From Pontibacter roseus DSM 17521 (GTDB lineage Bacteria > Bacteroidota > Bacteroidia > Cytophagales > Hymenobacteraceae), in contig NZ_KB890762.1 of assembly GCF_000373265.1 (NCBI RefSeq), positions 692,833 to 756,832 on the forward strand: DNA of 64,000 nt, written 5' to 3'. Positions within the stretch are counted from its first letter, which is position 1. Each line of letters starts with the position of its first letter. A program made the translations under genes and the position numbers. Shown here piece by piece: positions 18,288 through 26,730 of this stretch. The notes beneath the pieces were generated by a model, which had not been told where the DNA came from, made no database searches, and saw only the letters and a program-made list of their open reading frames with translations.

Positions 18288-19013
18288 TTATTCCTCGATG
18301 GGTGGTTCGGGTAAAGCCGGTTTGATGGCAAGCAGGTTGGCGTCGTAGGTTGCCATGCCCAGCATGATGGAGTTGAGCAGGTGAGACGCCTTCACCTCGT
18401 AATAGTTGTTATTGAAATAAGGGTTCTCCCGGTAAGGGTCAGCTACCACAATGTGTCGCTGGTCCTCAGCAAAGCCACAGAGCACCACGAAATGTCCCAT
18501 CGGGAAGCCGCTCACATCATCATACACGGAGTTGCCTTCTTCGTTGACCATTTCCCGTGCGCTCTGGTACAGGTAGGTGGCGCTGAGGCCGGTCAGCAGC
18601 GGAATCCCTTTGTCGAAATACTCGCGCAGCAGGCCCTTGGTAAGGTCGGTGCAGCGCAATTCGCCGCCCAGCCGCAGGAACTCAATGTAGGCTTGGGTGG
18701 CACGGGTGAACTTGCTCCCCTTCTTTACCTCCAGTTGCAACTCCAGTTTCTCGATTATCTCCTCGTTGTTTAGTGTGAACCAGGTAGGGTCAAAAATGTG
18801 CAGGTTGTAGGTATAGATGCGTGCCAGGTAGCCGCGTTTGAGCGCATGGCAGGCGAGCAGCGCCTCCAGCGTCCCGCCTTCGTCCAGCGAGGGCACTTCC
18901 TTGATAACCTCCCCGAGGGGAATGCTGTCTTTGAAATACCGGTATACCGCATGCAGGCTGGTGGGCCCGCAGGTGGAATCGTCTGGCTGCGTATGAATCT
19001 TGATTGGAATCAC
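18288..19013 (-). CDS. Papain-like peptidase, C39-type, first gene of amidoligase cassette
   Basis: A 241-residue papain-fold protein with the catalytic layout of C39-like peptidases: QPDDSTCGPTSL with Cys15, GHFVVLCGF with His174, and ADPY with Asp192. No transporter domain and no signal peptide are present, so it is a free cytoplasmic enzyme. It leads a four-gene cassette and lies 3 bp from the ATP-grasp ligase. It could release a peptide precursor for modification, or act as a transpeptidase/amidase on the product; both are inference. Confidence 0.85.
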   Translation of the reverse strand: MIPIKIHTQPDDSTCGPTSLHAVYRYFKDSIPLGEVIKEVPSLDEGGTLEALLACHALKRGYLARIYTYNLHIFDPTWFTLNNEEIIEKLELQLEVKKGSKFTRATQAYIEFLRLGGELRCTDLTKGLLREYFDKGIPLLTGLSATYLYQSAREMVNEEGNSVYDDVSGFPMGHFVVLCGFAEDQRHIVVADPYRENPYFNNNYYEVKASHLLNSIMLGMATYDANLLAIKPALPEPPIEE

Positions 19014-19207
19014 GTGCTTTCGCTTTGGTTTCGGCTCATAGGATGTGCCTCTTATACGCTTGCCACTATATAAGTTATCTGTATTTTAAGAAGAAGAATG
19101 TAGCACTTTTCTAAAGCTGATTGCTGCAATTCGCACCAGTTTATGCCATAATCCCTTGTAGCCGAGCAGATTTCCAGTATATTAGAAGGAGAAACAGCCG
19201 ACGCGAC

Positions 19208-19894
19208 ATGAATTGGGCCTATAGAATTACGAAACGAGACAAGATTGCCTTTGCGTTGGGCTCTGTTTTTGCCATCATCCTACTGGCGACCTGGTTTGCG
19301 AGCTACAGCATCGGGCAGGTGAGCAAGCAGTTCCGGTCTGTATACCAGGACAGGCTGGTCCCTTCGTTGCTAATATCGGAGGTGATGGAGCGCTCTTACC
19401 AGAACCGCATCATGTTGGAAGAACACATTCTGTCGTCTTCGAATAATCGCGAGGACAGCCTGGAGCAACTGGTGCAGGTCAATACGGTAGGTATAGATTC
19501 TCTAATTCAAAAATTTGAGGCAACCTACCTGATTGAGCGGGAAAGCCGAGGGCTGGCGCAGTACAAGCAGCAGTTCAACAAACTGGTGGAGGTGCAGGAC
19601 CGGATTCTGGATTTGAGCAATTCAGGTAACAAGTTCGAAGCCGAAAGCCTATACCGAACGGGCGGGCATGAGGCATTCCTGAACCTGCTAGAGCCGCTGC
19701 ACAGTCTGATTCAGTTGCAGGGCGAGGTGGGACTGGAACTGTACGAGTCGGCGGACCGGCAAGTGAAGACGCTGAAGGTTCTGTCCTACCTGGTCATCGG
19801 GATGAGTGTGTTCATCGCGCTGCTCATCGCCACCCTGCTGCAGGCCACACGAAAGCTGAACAACATCAAGCCACAGAATTACCGGATGAACTAG
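19208..19894 (+). CDS. Membrane protein with chemoreceptor-type four-helix-bundle sensor, no output domain
   Basis: A 228-residue protein: cytoplasmic basic start, helix 1 at about residues 15-40, a periplasmic helical region of about 150 residues rich in Glu/Gln, and helix 2 at about 195-218, then a short basic tail. This layout matches the 4HB_MCP sensor domain found in chemoreceptors and histidine kinases, but there is no HAMP, MA or kinase domain after it. The ATG at 19208 follows an AGGAG-like stretch and begins MNWAYRITKRDK. It is transcribed divergently from the amidoligase cassette. Confidence 0.78.
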   Translation: MNWAYRITKRDKIAFALGSVFAIILLATWFASYSIGQVSKQFRSVYQDRLVPSLLISEVMERSYQNRIMLEEHILSSSNNREDSLEQLVQVNTVGIDSLIQKFEATYLIERESRGLAQYKQQFNKLVEVQDRILDLSNSGNKFEAESLYRTGGHEAFLNLLEPLHSLIQLQGEVGLELYESADRQVKTLKVLSYLVIGMSVFIALLIATLLQATRKLNNIKPQNYRMN

Positions 19895-19958
19895 CGTTCC
19901 TGATTCTGGGTATTCAGGAAGCGCACAGCATACCTGTATTAACTTAAGTATATAATTG

Positions 19959-19993
19959 AGGCGCGCCCTTCGATTAGCTCGAAGGGCGCGCCT
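19959..19993. terminator. Intrinsic terminator between convergent genes
   Basis: A very GC-rich perfect 15-bp stem (19959-19973 with 19979-19993) with a 5-nt loop, followed on the plus strand by TTTTT. It ends the sensor gene and probably also the arginine operon coming from the right. Confidence 0.92.
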
Positions 19994-20012
19994 TTTTCAG
20001 TGGTAAGTTATT

Positions 20013-21344
20013 TTATTTGACTAGTTGCTGCAGGGCCTGCTCCGCCCGCTCAAAGTGAAAGTCTGATATAGCCTCTTGCATGAGTTGTGCTATCTGAACA
20101 TTGCAGAGGTTGCCGATGCTGCCCTCATGCGTATGCGTAACGGATTCAGGTATGGCAAAAGTACCCTGCTCGATGCTCTCCCCTACTTTTTTATACGCAT
20201 CCCGAAACGGCAGGCCCGCCAGCACTTCAGCATTGACAGCATCCACGCTGAAAGCATATCTGTACTTCTCTTCCTCCATGATGTGGTTGCGCACCTGCAG
20301 CTGCGGCAGCATGAAGGCCATCATCTGCAGGCACTCCCGCAGTTCTGTGAAGGCTGGGAAAAGCGATTCTTTCAAGAGCTGCAGTTCGCGGTGGTATCCG
20401 GAGGGCAGGTTGATGAGCAGCATGGAAATCTCGGTGGGCAGGGCCTGCAGCTTGTTGCACTTGCCGCGCATGATTTCAAATACATCGGGGTTCTTTTTAT
20501 GTGGCATGATGCTGGAGCCCGTGGTCAGGTTATCCGGCAAACTCACGAAAGCGAAGTTCTGGCTCATGTACAGGCACAGGTCCATGGCCATGCGCGCCAG
20601 CGTAGCCGCTACCGAGGCGATGGCCGTGCTCACGACCCTCTCCGTTTTGCCGCGGCCCATCTGGGCGTATACCACGTTGTAGTTCATCGTCCCGAAGCCT
20701 AGCAAATCAGTCGTCAGCTGGCGGTTGAGCGGAAAGGAGGAGCCATAGCCAGCGGCGGAACCCAAAGGGTTTTTATCCGTGATTTTGTAGGCCGATTGCA
20801 GCAGCAGCACATCGTCCACTAAGCTTTCGGCGTAGGCGCCATACCAGAGGCCGAAGGAGGATGGCATGGCCACCTGTAGGTGGGTGTATCCGGGCAGCAG
20901 CTTGTCTTGGTGCCGTTCGCTCTGCTCCTGCAGTACATCAAACAATACTTTCACCTCCTGCACCAGTTGCTGCAGTTCATGGCGCAGGTATAGCTTCAAG
21001 TCCACCAGCACTTGGTCGTTGCGTGAACGGCCGCTGTGGATTTTCTTGCCAGCCTCGCCCAGCTTGCGTGTCAACTCCAGCTCCACCATCGAGTGGATGT
21101 CCTCCACTCCTGGTTCTATGGAAAAATCGCCGGCTAGGATTCTCTGGTAAATGTGCTTCATCTCCTGCTGCAGCGCATCCAAATCTTCTTTTCCAAGCAG
21201 CCCCACCTGCTCCAGCATGCGGGTATGCGCCAGAGAACCCAGCACATCAAAAGCGGCCAGCTGCAGGTCGAATTCCGGGTCGCGGCCTACGGTGAAGAGT
21301 TCGATTTCCTTTTTGACGTCGGTGTTTTTCTGCCAGAGTTTCAT
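20013..21344 (-). CDS. argH: Argininosuccinate lyase
   Basis: A 443-residue fumarase-superfamily lyase that splits argininosuccinate into arginine and fumarate. The signature GSSIMPHKKNPDVFEIMRGK is intact, as are SGRSRNDQV and the central GYTHLQVAMPSSFGLW. It is the last gene of the arginine operon, separated from argE by a 297-bp gap that contains a 201-bp repeat-like element. Confidence 0.96.
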   Translation of the reverse strand: MKLWQKNTDVKKEIELFTVGRDPEFDLQLAAFDVLGSLAHTRMLEQVGLLGKEDLDALQQEMKHIYQRILAGDFSIEPGVEDIHSMVELELTRKLGEAGKKIHSGRSRNDQVLVDLKLYLRHELQQLVQEVKVLFDVLQEQSERHQDKLLPGYTHLQVAMPSSFGLWYGAYAESLVDDVLLLQSAYKITDKNPLGSAAGYGSSFPLNRQLTTDLLGFGTMNYNVVYAQMGRGKTERVVSTAIASVAATLARMAMDLCLYMSQNFAFVSLPDNLTTGSSIMPHKKNPDVFEIMRGKCNKLQALPTEISMLLINLPSGYHRELQLLKESLFPAFTELRECLQMMAFMLPQLQVRNHIMEEEKYRYAFSVDAVNAEVLAGLPFRDAYKKVGESIEQGTFAIPESVTHTHEGSIGNLCNVQIAQLMQEAISDFHFERAEQALQQLVK

Positions 21345-21418
21345 GATGCTGGATTTGAAAATTTGTAATTATGATGATGTAAGTTGAGCTGTTAAGCTCT
21401 GTTGCTAATAACCTTTCT

Positions 21419-21619
21419 GTCATTCCCACGAAAGGAGGAATCTATAACTCTTCCGGCCGCGAATCCAGCGCCAGCGCAGATGCGGCTTTTATGAGAACGA
21501 TAAGGAAACAGAGGAACCCCCCTACATGATAAACTGTCCGGCATCTTTCACCGCCGGCTCCCGCTGCGCTCGCACCGGCGGCAGGTAGCGTATCAGATTT
21601 CTCCTATCGTCGAAATGAC
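21419..21619. repeat. MITE-like element with 25-bp imperfect inverted ends
   Basis: The left end 21419-21443 (starting GTCATTCCCACGA) and the reverse complement of the right end 21595-21619 (starting GTCATTTCGACGA) match at 21 of 25 positions. The 201 bp between and including them has no open gene, a GC-rich interior and an internal CGCCGG/CCGGCG hairpin. It resembles the GTCATT...AATCT interspersed repeats common in Bacteroidota. It interrupts the argE-argH spacing without breaking either gene. Confidence 0.65.
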
Positions 21620-21641
21620 AATTGATAGGAGGAAATGCCAA

Positions 21642-22709
21642 TCATGCTTTTACAACCCGCTCCAGTATGTCAATGTACAACCCTATACCTTCCTCTATCT
21701 CATTCATATAGATAAATTCATCGGCCATGTGCGAACGGGCCGAATCGCCTGGGCCGAGCTTGAGGGAGGGTATGGAAAGTATCGCCTGGTCGGAGGTGGT
21801 CGGCGAGCCGTAGGTATGGCGACCCAGTTCCAGTCCCGCCTGCACCAGCGGATGTTCCATAGGTATAGACGAGGGTTTGAGACGCATGGAGCGCGGCACC
21901 ACCTCCGCCTTCACCTGCTGCCGAATGACCGCCAACACTTCCTCCATGGTATAGGCATCTGTGAGGCGCACGTCCACTGTGAATTGGCATCTGTCCGGCA
22001 CTACGTTGTGCTGGGTACCGGCCTGCACCATCGTCACCGACATCTTGACCGGCCCCAGGTGTTCGGATTCCTTCGGGAAACGGTAGATCTGGAACCATTG
22101 GATATCCGGCAGCGCCTCATAGATGGCGTTCAGTCCTTCCTCGCGGGCAGCGTGTCCGGAGCGGCCGGTGGCGATGCAATCCAGCACGAGCAGACCTTTC
22201 TCGGCTACTGCCAGCTGCATCAGCGTAGGTTCGCCCACGATGGCGGCTTCCAATTCGCCCAGCTCTGGCAGTATCAGCTCCAGTCCGTTTTTACCGGAAA
22301 TCTCCTCCTCCGCCGTGGCGGCATACACCAGGTTATACCTGAGATTCTCTAGGTCATGAAAATACAGAAATGTAGCCAGCAGCGATACCAGACACCCGCC
22401 CGCGTCATTGCTGCCCAGCCCAAAGAGTTTGCCATCCTCCACGGCCGCAGCGAAAGGGTCACGGGTGTAGCCGGTGTTGGGTTTTACCGTGTCGTGGTGC
22501 GAGTTGAGCAGCAGCGTAGGAAGTTCCGGGTTGTAGTGTCGGTTAAAGGCCCAGACGTTGTTCAGTTTGCGGTACACCTCCACACCTTTCGCTTCCAGAA
22601 AGCTAGCAATTGCATCGCCGGTCTTGTCCTCTTCTTTGCTGAAGGAAGGTATAGCGATGAGCTGTTTTAGCAGGTCAAGTACTTCCAGGTATAGCTGCGA
22701 CTTAGTCAT
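21642..22709 (-). CDS. argE: M20-family N-acylornithine/acylcitrulline deacylase
   Basis: A 355-residue zinc peptidase of the M20 family. Metal-site motifs are LLLNSHHDTVKP, FGLGSNDAGGC and TAEEEISGKNGLE, with the dimerisation domain in the middle (GRSGHAAREEGLNAIYEALP). In this operon it should remove the N-acyl group after the carbamoylation step, giving citrulline. It overlaps argB by 8 bp, and its position within the operon supports the role over other M20 enzymes. Confidence 0.92.
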   Translation of the reverse strand: MTKSQLYLEVLDLLKQLIAIPSFSKEEDKTGDAIASFLEAKGVEVYRKLNNVWAFNRHYNPELPTLLLNSHHDTVKPNTGYTRDPFAAAVEDGKLFGLGSNDAGGCLVSLLATFLYFHDLENLRYNLVYAATAEEEISGKNGLELILPELGELEAAIVGEPTLMQLAVAEKGLLVLDCIATGRSGHAAREEGLNAIYEALPDIQWFQIYRFPKESEHLGPVKMSVTMVQAGTQHNVVPDRCQFTVDVRLTDAYTMEEVLAVIRQQVKAEVVPRSMRLKPSSIPMEHPLVQAGLELGRHTYGSPTTSDQAILSIPSLKLGPGDSARSHMADEFIYMNEIEEGIGLYIDILERVVKA

Positions 22710-23508
22710 GGCTTAGCTTAATTGTGGTGCCTGAAAAAGCTGTTTCAGAAACCAGCGTAGGCAAGGCCTCCGCCTCTCCTATTAGTACCGCACTTACGCC
22801 CTGCCGCAGCGCTGCGAAAGCGTTGTCCAGCTTGGGCACCATACCGTCTTTCACTATACCTCCGGCTTTCAATGAGGCATACTCTTCGTTGTCGATTTCA
22901 GGTATAACCGAGTCATCCTTTTCCGAATCAGCCAGCACGCCTTTCTTCTCAAAACAGTAGACCAGTTTAACCTGATAGTGCGGAGCAAGTGCCGTGGCCA
23001 GCACCGAGGCAATGGTATCGGCGTTGGTGTTGAGCAGACTCCCGTTCCCGTCGTGCGTGAGCGGCGCGAAAACTGGCGTCAGCCCCGCCTGCAGCAGTGC
23101 CTGTAAAGCAGCGGCATTGATGGTCTCCGGACCGCCTATGTCACCGGCAAAGCCATAGTCGATGGTGGTAACCGGACGCTTGGTGGCGGGTATGGCATTG
23201 GCGTCTGCACCGGTAAGACCGATGGCGTTGCAGCCCAGCGCCTGCAGCTGCGCCACCACGCCTTTGTTGATGAGCCCGGCGTACACCATCGTAACCAGCT
23301 TCAGAGTCTCAGCATCGGTCAGGCGGCGACCCTCCACGTATTGCGGCTGTATGCCCAACTGCAGCCCGATGGTGGAGGCGATTTTGCCACCGCCATGCAC
23401 CAGCAGCTTGGGCCCCGGCAGCTGCGCGAAATCAATCAAAAAACGCTGCAGCCGCGCGGGGTTGTCCAACACGTTTCCGCCTATCTTGATAAGGTGTAAT
23501 GTCTGCAT
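22702..23508 (-). CDS. argB: N-acylglutamate kinase
   Basis: A 268-residue amino-acid kinase that phosphorylates N-acetyl- or N-succinylglutamate. Visible motifs are the Lys-containing start LIKIGGNVLDNP, the phosphate loop VHGGGKIASTIG, LGCNAIGLTGADAN, and the C-terminal KAGGIVKDGMVPKL. It overlaps argE by 8 bp and follows the carbamoyltransferase by 6 bp. Confidence 0.95.
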   Translation of the reverse strand: MQTLHLIKIGGNVLDNPARLQRFLIDFAQLPGPKLLVHGGGKIASTIGLQLGIQPQYVEGRRLTDAETLKLVTMVYAGLINKGVVAQLQALGCNAIGLTGADANAIPATKRPVTTIDYGFAGDIGGPETINAAALQALLQAGLTPVFAPLTHDGNGSLLNTNADTIASVLATALAPHYQVKLVYCFEKKGVLADSEKDDSVIPEIDNEEYASLKAGGIVKDGMVPKLDNAFAALRQGVSAVLIGEAEALPTLVSETAFSGTTIKLSHD

Positions 23509-23514
23509 CTATAC

Positions 23515-24468
23515 CTAAGCTATACCATCGAGCATGCGTTTGAGAACGGCCTGAGCAGCATACAGGCGGTTGTTGGCCTGCTCAATTACCAGTGAGTTTG
23601 GCCCGTCCAGCACCTCATGGCTCAGTTCCAGCCCGCGGCGCACCGGCAGGCAGTGCATCACCTTAGCATTGTTGGTCAGCGCCAGCTTCTCATTGGTCAT
23701 CATCCAGCCCTTGCCGTCCGTCAGCACCTGGCCGTAGTTCTCAAAGCTCGACCAGTTCTTTACGTACACAAAATCGGCACCTTGCAGGGCCTCGTCCTGG
23801 TTGTGCAGCACCTGTGCGCCACGGGTGAACTCCTCCGCCAGGTCGTATCCTTCCGGGTTCGTAATCACCAGCTCCACATCGGCCTGCTGCATCCACTCCG
23901 AAAAAGAATTGGCGACACAGTGCGGGATGGGTTTAATATGTGGGGCCCAACTCAGCACCACTTTCGGACGCTTCCCAGCCGCGGTTTGCTCTTTAATTGT
24001 TACCAAATCGGCCAGACTCTGCAGCGGGTGGCGTGTCGCCGATTCCAGGCTCACCACCGGCACTCCTGCCAGTTCGATAAACTTGTTCAGCAGGTCTTCG
24101 CTGTAATCCTCCTCCTTGTCCTGCAGCTTGGGGAATGAGCGGATACCGATGATGTCGCAGTACTGACCCATCACGGCGGCGGCCTCCCGGATGTGCTCCA
24201 CCGTCGTGCCATCCATCACCACGCCGTCCCGTGTCTCCAGCGCCCAGCCTTCCTTGTCCAGGTTCATCACCATCACGTTCATGCCCAGGTTCATGCCGGC
24301 CTTTTGGGTACTCAGGCGGGTGCGCAGACTCGGGTTAAGGAAAATCAGGCCGAGCGTCTTGTCCTGACCCAGCGTCTTGTGGGTGTAGGGCGCTTGTTTC
24401 AGTTGCAGGACCTCCTCTACCAGGGCCGCTACGTTTGGCACATCGTGCACAGAAGTGAATTGCTTCAT
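23515..24468 (-). CDS. argF': N-acylornithine carbamoyltransferase
   Basis: A 317-residue transcarbamylase of the N-acetyl/N-succinylornithine type rather than ordinary OTCase: the carbamoyl-phosphate loop reads FLNPSLRTRLSTQKAGMNLG, and MHCLPVRRGLELSHEVLDGP closes the active site. Such enzymes work on acylornithine, which explains the deacylase and the absence of a classical argF. The choice between acetyl and succinyl substrates in this family depends on a residue near position 90 in the VMDGTTVEHIREA region, and I cannot call it safely. The ATG at 24468 overlaps the argD stop by 4 nt (ATGA). Confidence 0.93.
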   Translation of the reverse strand: MKQFTSVHDVPNVAALVEEVLQLKQAPYTHKTLGQDKTLGLIFLNPSLRTRLSTQKAGMNLGMNVMVMNLDKEGWALETRDGVVMDGTTVEHIREAAAVMGQYCDIIGIRSFPKLQDKEEDYSEDLLNKFIELAGVPVVSLESATRHPLQSLADLVTIKEQTAAGKRPKVVLSWAPHIKPIPHCVANSFSEWMQQADVELVITNPEGYDLAEEFTRGAQVLHNQDEALQGADFVYVKNWSSFENYGQVLTDGKGWMMTNEKLALTNNAKVMHCLPVRRGLELSHEVLDGPNSLVIEQANNRLYAAQAVLKRMLDGIA

Positions 24469-25616
24469 GATGCTAGTACTTTTTTGGAAAGTATGTTGGA
24501 AAATGCTTTCAGGAACTGGTCCGCCTCCGCTTTGCTGATGGTCAAGGCGGGCAGCAGGCGCAGCGTGTTTTTGTTGGACGAACTGCCGGTGAAGATACAA
24601 TGCTCACTGAGCAGCTCTTTACGTATAGCCGCACAAGGCTCATTCAACTCAATGCCAATCATCAAGCCTTGTCCGCGCACTTCTTTCACGCCCGGCATAC
24701 CTTCGAGTTTCTCTTTAAGGTAATGCCCCATGATGGTGGCGTTCTCCAGCAGCAACTCATGCTCCATCACCTCCAGCACCGCCAAGGCGGCAGCGCAGGC
24801 CAGGTAGTTGCCCCCAAACGTGGTACCCAGCATGCCGTGGCGTGCCTCCACTTTCGGACTTATCAGCACACCTCCCACCGGGAAGCCATTGCCCATACCC
24901 TTCGCCACCGTTATCAGGTCGGGTTGGATGCCTGCGTGCTGGTGCGCGAAGAATTTGCCCGAACGCCCGTAGCCCGACTGCACCTCATCCAGAATCAACA
25001 GGGCTCCTACGCGTGCGCAACCCGCAGCCAGCGACTTCAGGAAAGCCGGCTCCGGCACGTTCACACCCCCGACGCCTTGTATACCCTCCACAATCACCGC
25101 TGCCAGTTGCTCTCCGTGCTCCTGCAGTGCCGCTGCAAAAGCCGCCACATCGTTGAACGGCAGGAAGATGATGTTCTCTGTCTCATTGATAGGCGCTATG
25201 ATAGAAACATCATCTGTGGCAGCGACAGCGGCGGAGGTACGTCCGTGGAACGAACTCTTGAAGGAAATGACTTTTTTGCGTCCGGTATGGAAGGAGGCCA
25301 GCTTCAGGGCGTTCTCATTTGCTTCGGCGCCAGAGTTACACAGGAACAGGCTGTAGTCTTCGTAGCCGCTGAGCTTGCCCAGCTTTTCGGCCAGTTCCTG
25401 CTGCAGCGGCATCTGCACCGCGTTAGAGTAGAAACCGATATCGTATAGCTGGCGCGCTATGCGCTTGAGGTAGTGAGGATGGGAGTGGCCGATGGAGATG
25501 ACGGCGTGGCCACCGTAGAGGTCCAGGTATTTTTTGCCTTCCTTATCCCAAACGGTAAGGCCGGAGGCTTTGACTGGCTCGATGTCGAAGAGCGGGTATA
25601 CGTCGAAGAGGTTCAT
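24465..25616 (-). CDS. argD: N-acylornithine aminotransferase
   Basis: A 383-residue class III PLP aminotransferase making N-acylornithine from the semialdehyde. Motifs: FLCNSGAEANENALKLA, SFKSSFHGRTSAAVAAT, LILDEVQSGYGRSGKFFAHQ and the PLP lysine in TVAKGMGNGFPVGGV. It is shorter at the N-terminus than many ArgD proteins but begins at the normal MNLFDVYPLFDIEPVK. A 112-bp gap separates it from argC. Confidence 0.95.
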   Translation of the reverse strand: MNLFDVYPLFDIEPVKASGLTVWDKEGKKYLDLYGGHAVISIGHSHPHYLKRIARQLYDIGFYSNAVQMPLQQELAEKLGKLSGYEDYSLFLCNSGAEANENALKLASFHTGRKKVISFKSSFHGRTSAAVAATDDVSIIAPINETENIIFLPFNDVAAFAAALQEHGEQLAAVIVEGIQGVGGVNVPEPAFLKSLAAGCARVGALLILDEVQSGYGRSGKFFAHQHAGIQPDLITVAKGMGNGFPVGGVLISPKVEARHGMLGTTFGGNYLACAAALAVLEVMEHELLLENATIMGHYLKEKLEGMPGVKEVRGQGLMIGIELNEPCAAIRKELLSEHCIFTGSSSNKNTLRLLPALTISKAEADQFLKAFSNILSKKVLAS

Positions 25617-25728
25617 GGCGATAGAACTAGATATAGGAGGTTAGGAAATAGATGTAAAACAAGGTTTTAGGGTACTGTAGCATGGTTTAGTTGCTGAATT
25701 GTTGCTTGTTATACTTAGTTGTTATTCT

Positions 25729-26730
25729 CTAGAAAGCAGCAGCTTTCAGTTTCAGTCCTGTAGTTTCTTCCAGTCCGAACATTAGGTTCATGTTCTGCAC
25801 GGCCTGGCCGGCGGCGCCCTTCAGCAGGTTGTCAATCAGGCTGGTGATGACGAGCATGTTACCATGCTTCTGCAGGTATAGGACGCAACGGTTCGTGTTC
25901 ACCACCTGCTTCAGGTCCGGGTTCTGGTCTGAGACGATGGTAAAGGGGTGTTCGGCATAGTATTCTTTGTACAATGCCTGCGCCTCCTCCAGCGACAGTT
26001 CCGATTGCAGGTATGCCGTGATGAAAATGCCACGCGCAAAGGGTCCGCGGTAAGGTATAAAGTGGATGGCTGGTTGGTCCTCCGGCTGAAGGCTCAATAG
26101 GCTTCGTTTGATTTCACGCAGGTGCTGGTGCTCCATCACTTTGTAGGTCGACACGTTCTCGGTGCGCCAGCTGAAATGAGAGGTGGCGCTCAGGCTTTGG
26201 CCGGCCCCAGTGGAACCCGTGATGCCGCTTACATGCACCTCCGAGGTCAGCAGGTTTTGCTGGGCCAAAGGCAATAGCGCCAATTGTATACCTGTGGCAA
26301 AGCAACCCGGATTGGCGATGTGCTGCGCCTGGCGTATCTGCTCACGCTGTAGTTCCGGCAAGCCATAGACAAAGCTCCGACTATCGGCTTCCACGTTAGC
26401 GGTTGCCGTGCCTTCGTTCCAACGGAAATCCTGGCTCAGGTCGATAATCTTCGTCTCAGCAGCCACTTGGTTTTCTGACAGGAACTTCGCTGCTTCGCCA
26501 TGTCCGGCGCAGAGGAAAAGCACATCGACAGGTATAGCCGCCTCGGCCGTGAACACCAGTTCCGTTTCGCCAAGCATATCGGGGTGTGCGGCATAAACCG
26601 GTTTGCCCGCCTGGCTGCGGCTTTGCACGAAGGCCAATTCCACGTTGGGGTGCAGCAGCAAGAGGCGCAACAATTCGCCTCCGGCATACCCTGCTCCGCC
26701 TACAATGCCTGCTTTTATATTAACCGCCAT
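25729..26730 (-). CDS. argC: N-acyl-gamma-glutamyl-phosphate reductase
   Basis: A 333-residue NAD(P)H-dependent reductase: nucleotide-binding start AGIVGGAGYAGGELLRLLLLHP, catalytic cysteine in NPGCFATGIQLALLPL, and SGITGSTGAGQSLSATSHFS. It converts the acylglutamyl phosphate to the semialdehyde. The argG stop and this start overlap by one base (TAATG). Confidence 0.95.
   Translation of the reverse strand: MAVNIKAGIVGGAGYAGGELLRLLLLHPNVELAFVQSRSQAGKPVYAAHPDMLGETELVFTAEAAIPVDVLFLCAGHGEAAKFLSENQVAAETKIIDLSQDFRWNEGTATANVEADSRSFVYGLPELQREQIRQAQHIANPGCFATGIQLALLPLAQQNLLTSEVHVSGITGSTGAGQSLSATSHFSWRTENVSTYKVMEHQHLREIKRSLLSLQPEDQPAIHFIPYRGPFARGIFITAYLQSELSLEEAQALYKEYYAEHPFTIVSDQNPDLKQVVNTNRCVLYLQKHGNMLVITSLIDNLLKGAAGQAVQNMNLMFGLEETTGLKLKAAAF

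Noticed and set aside
17028..18314. A 428-codon plus-strand frame opposite the ATP-grasp ligase gene
   Set aside because: It is antisense to a strongly conserved enzyme; its translation is His/Val-rich without domain pattern, and the long frame follows from high GC at codon position 3 of the true gene.
21615..22352. Long plus-strand frame opposite argE
   Set aside because: Shadow of a conserved M20 enzyme; no start context or family signal.
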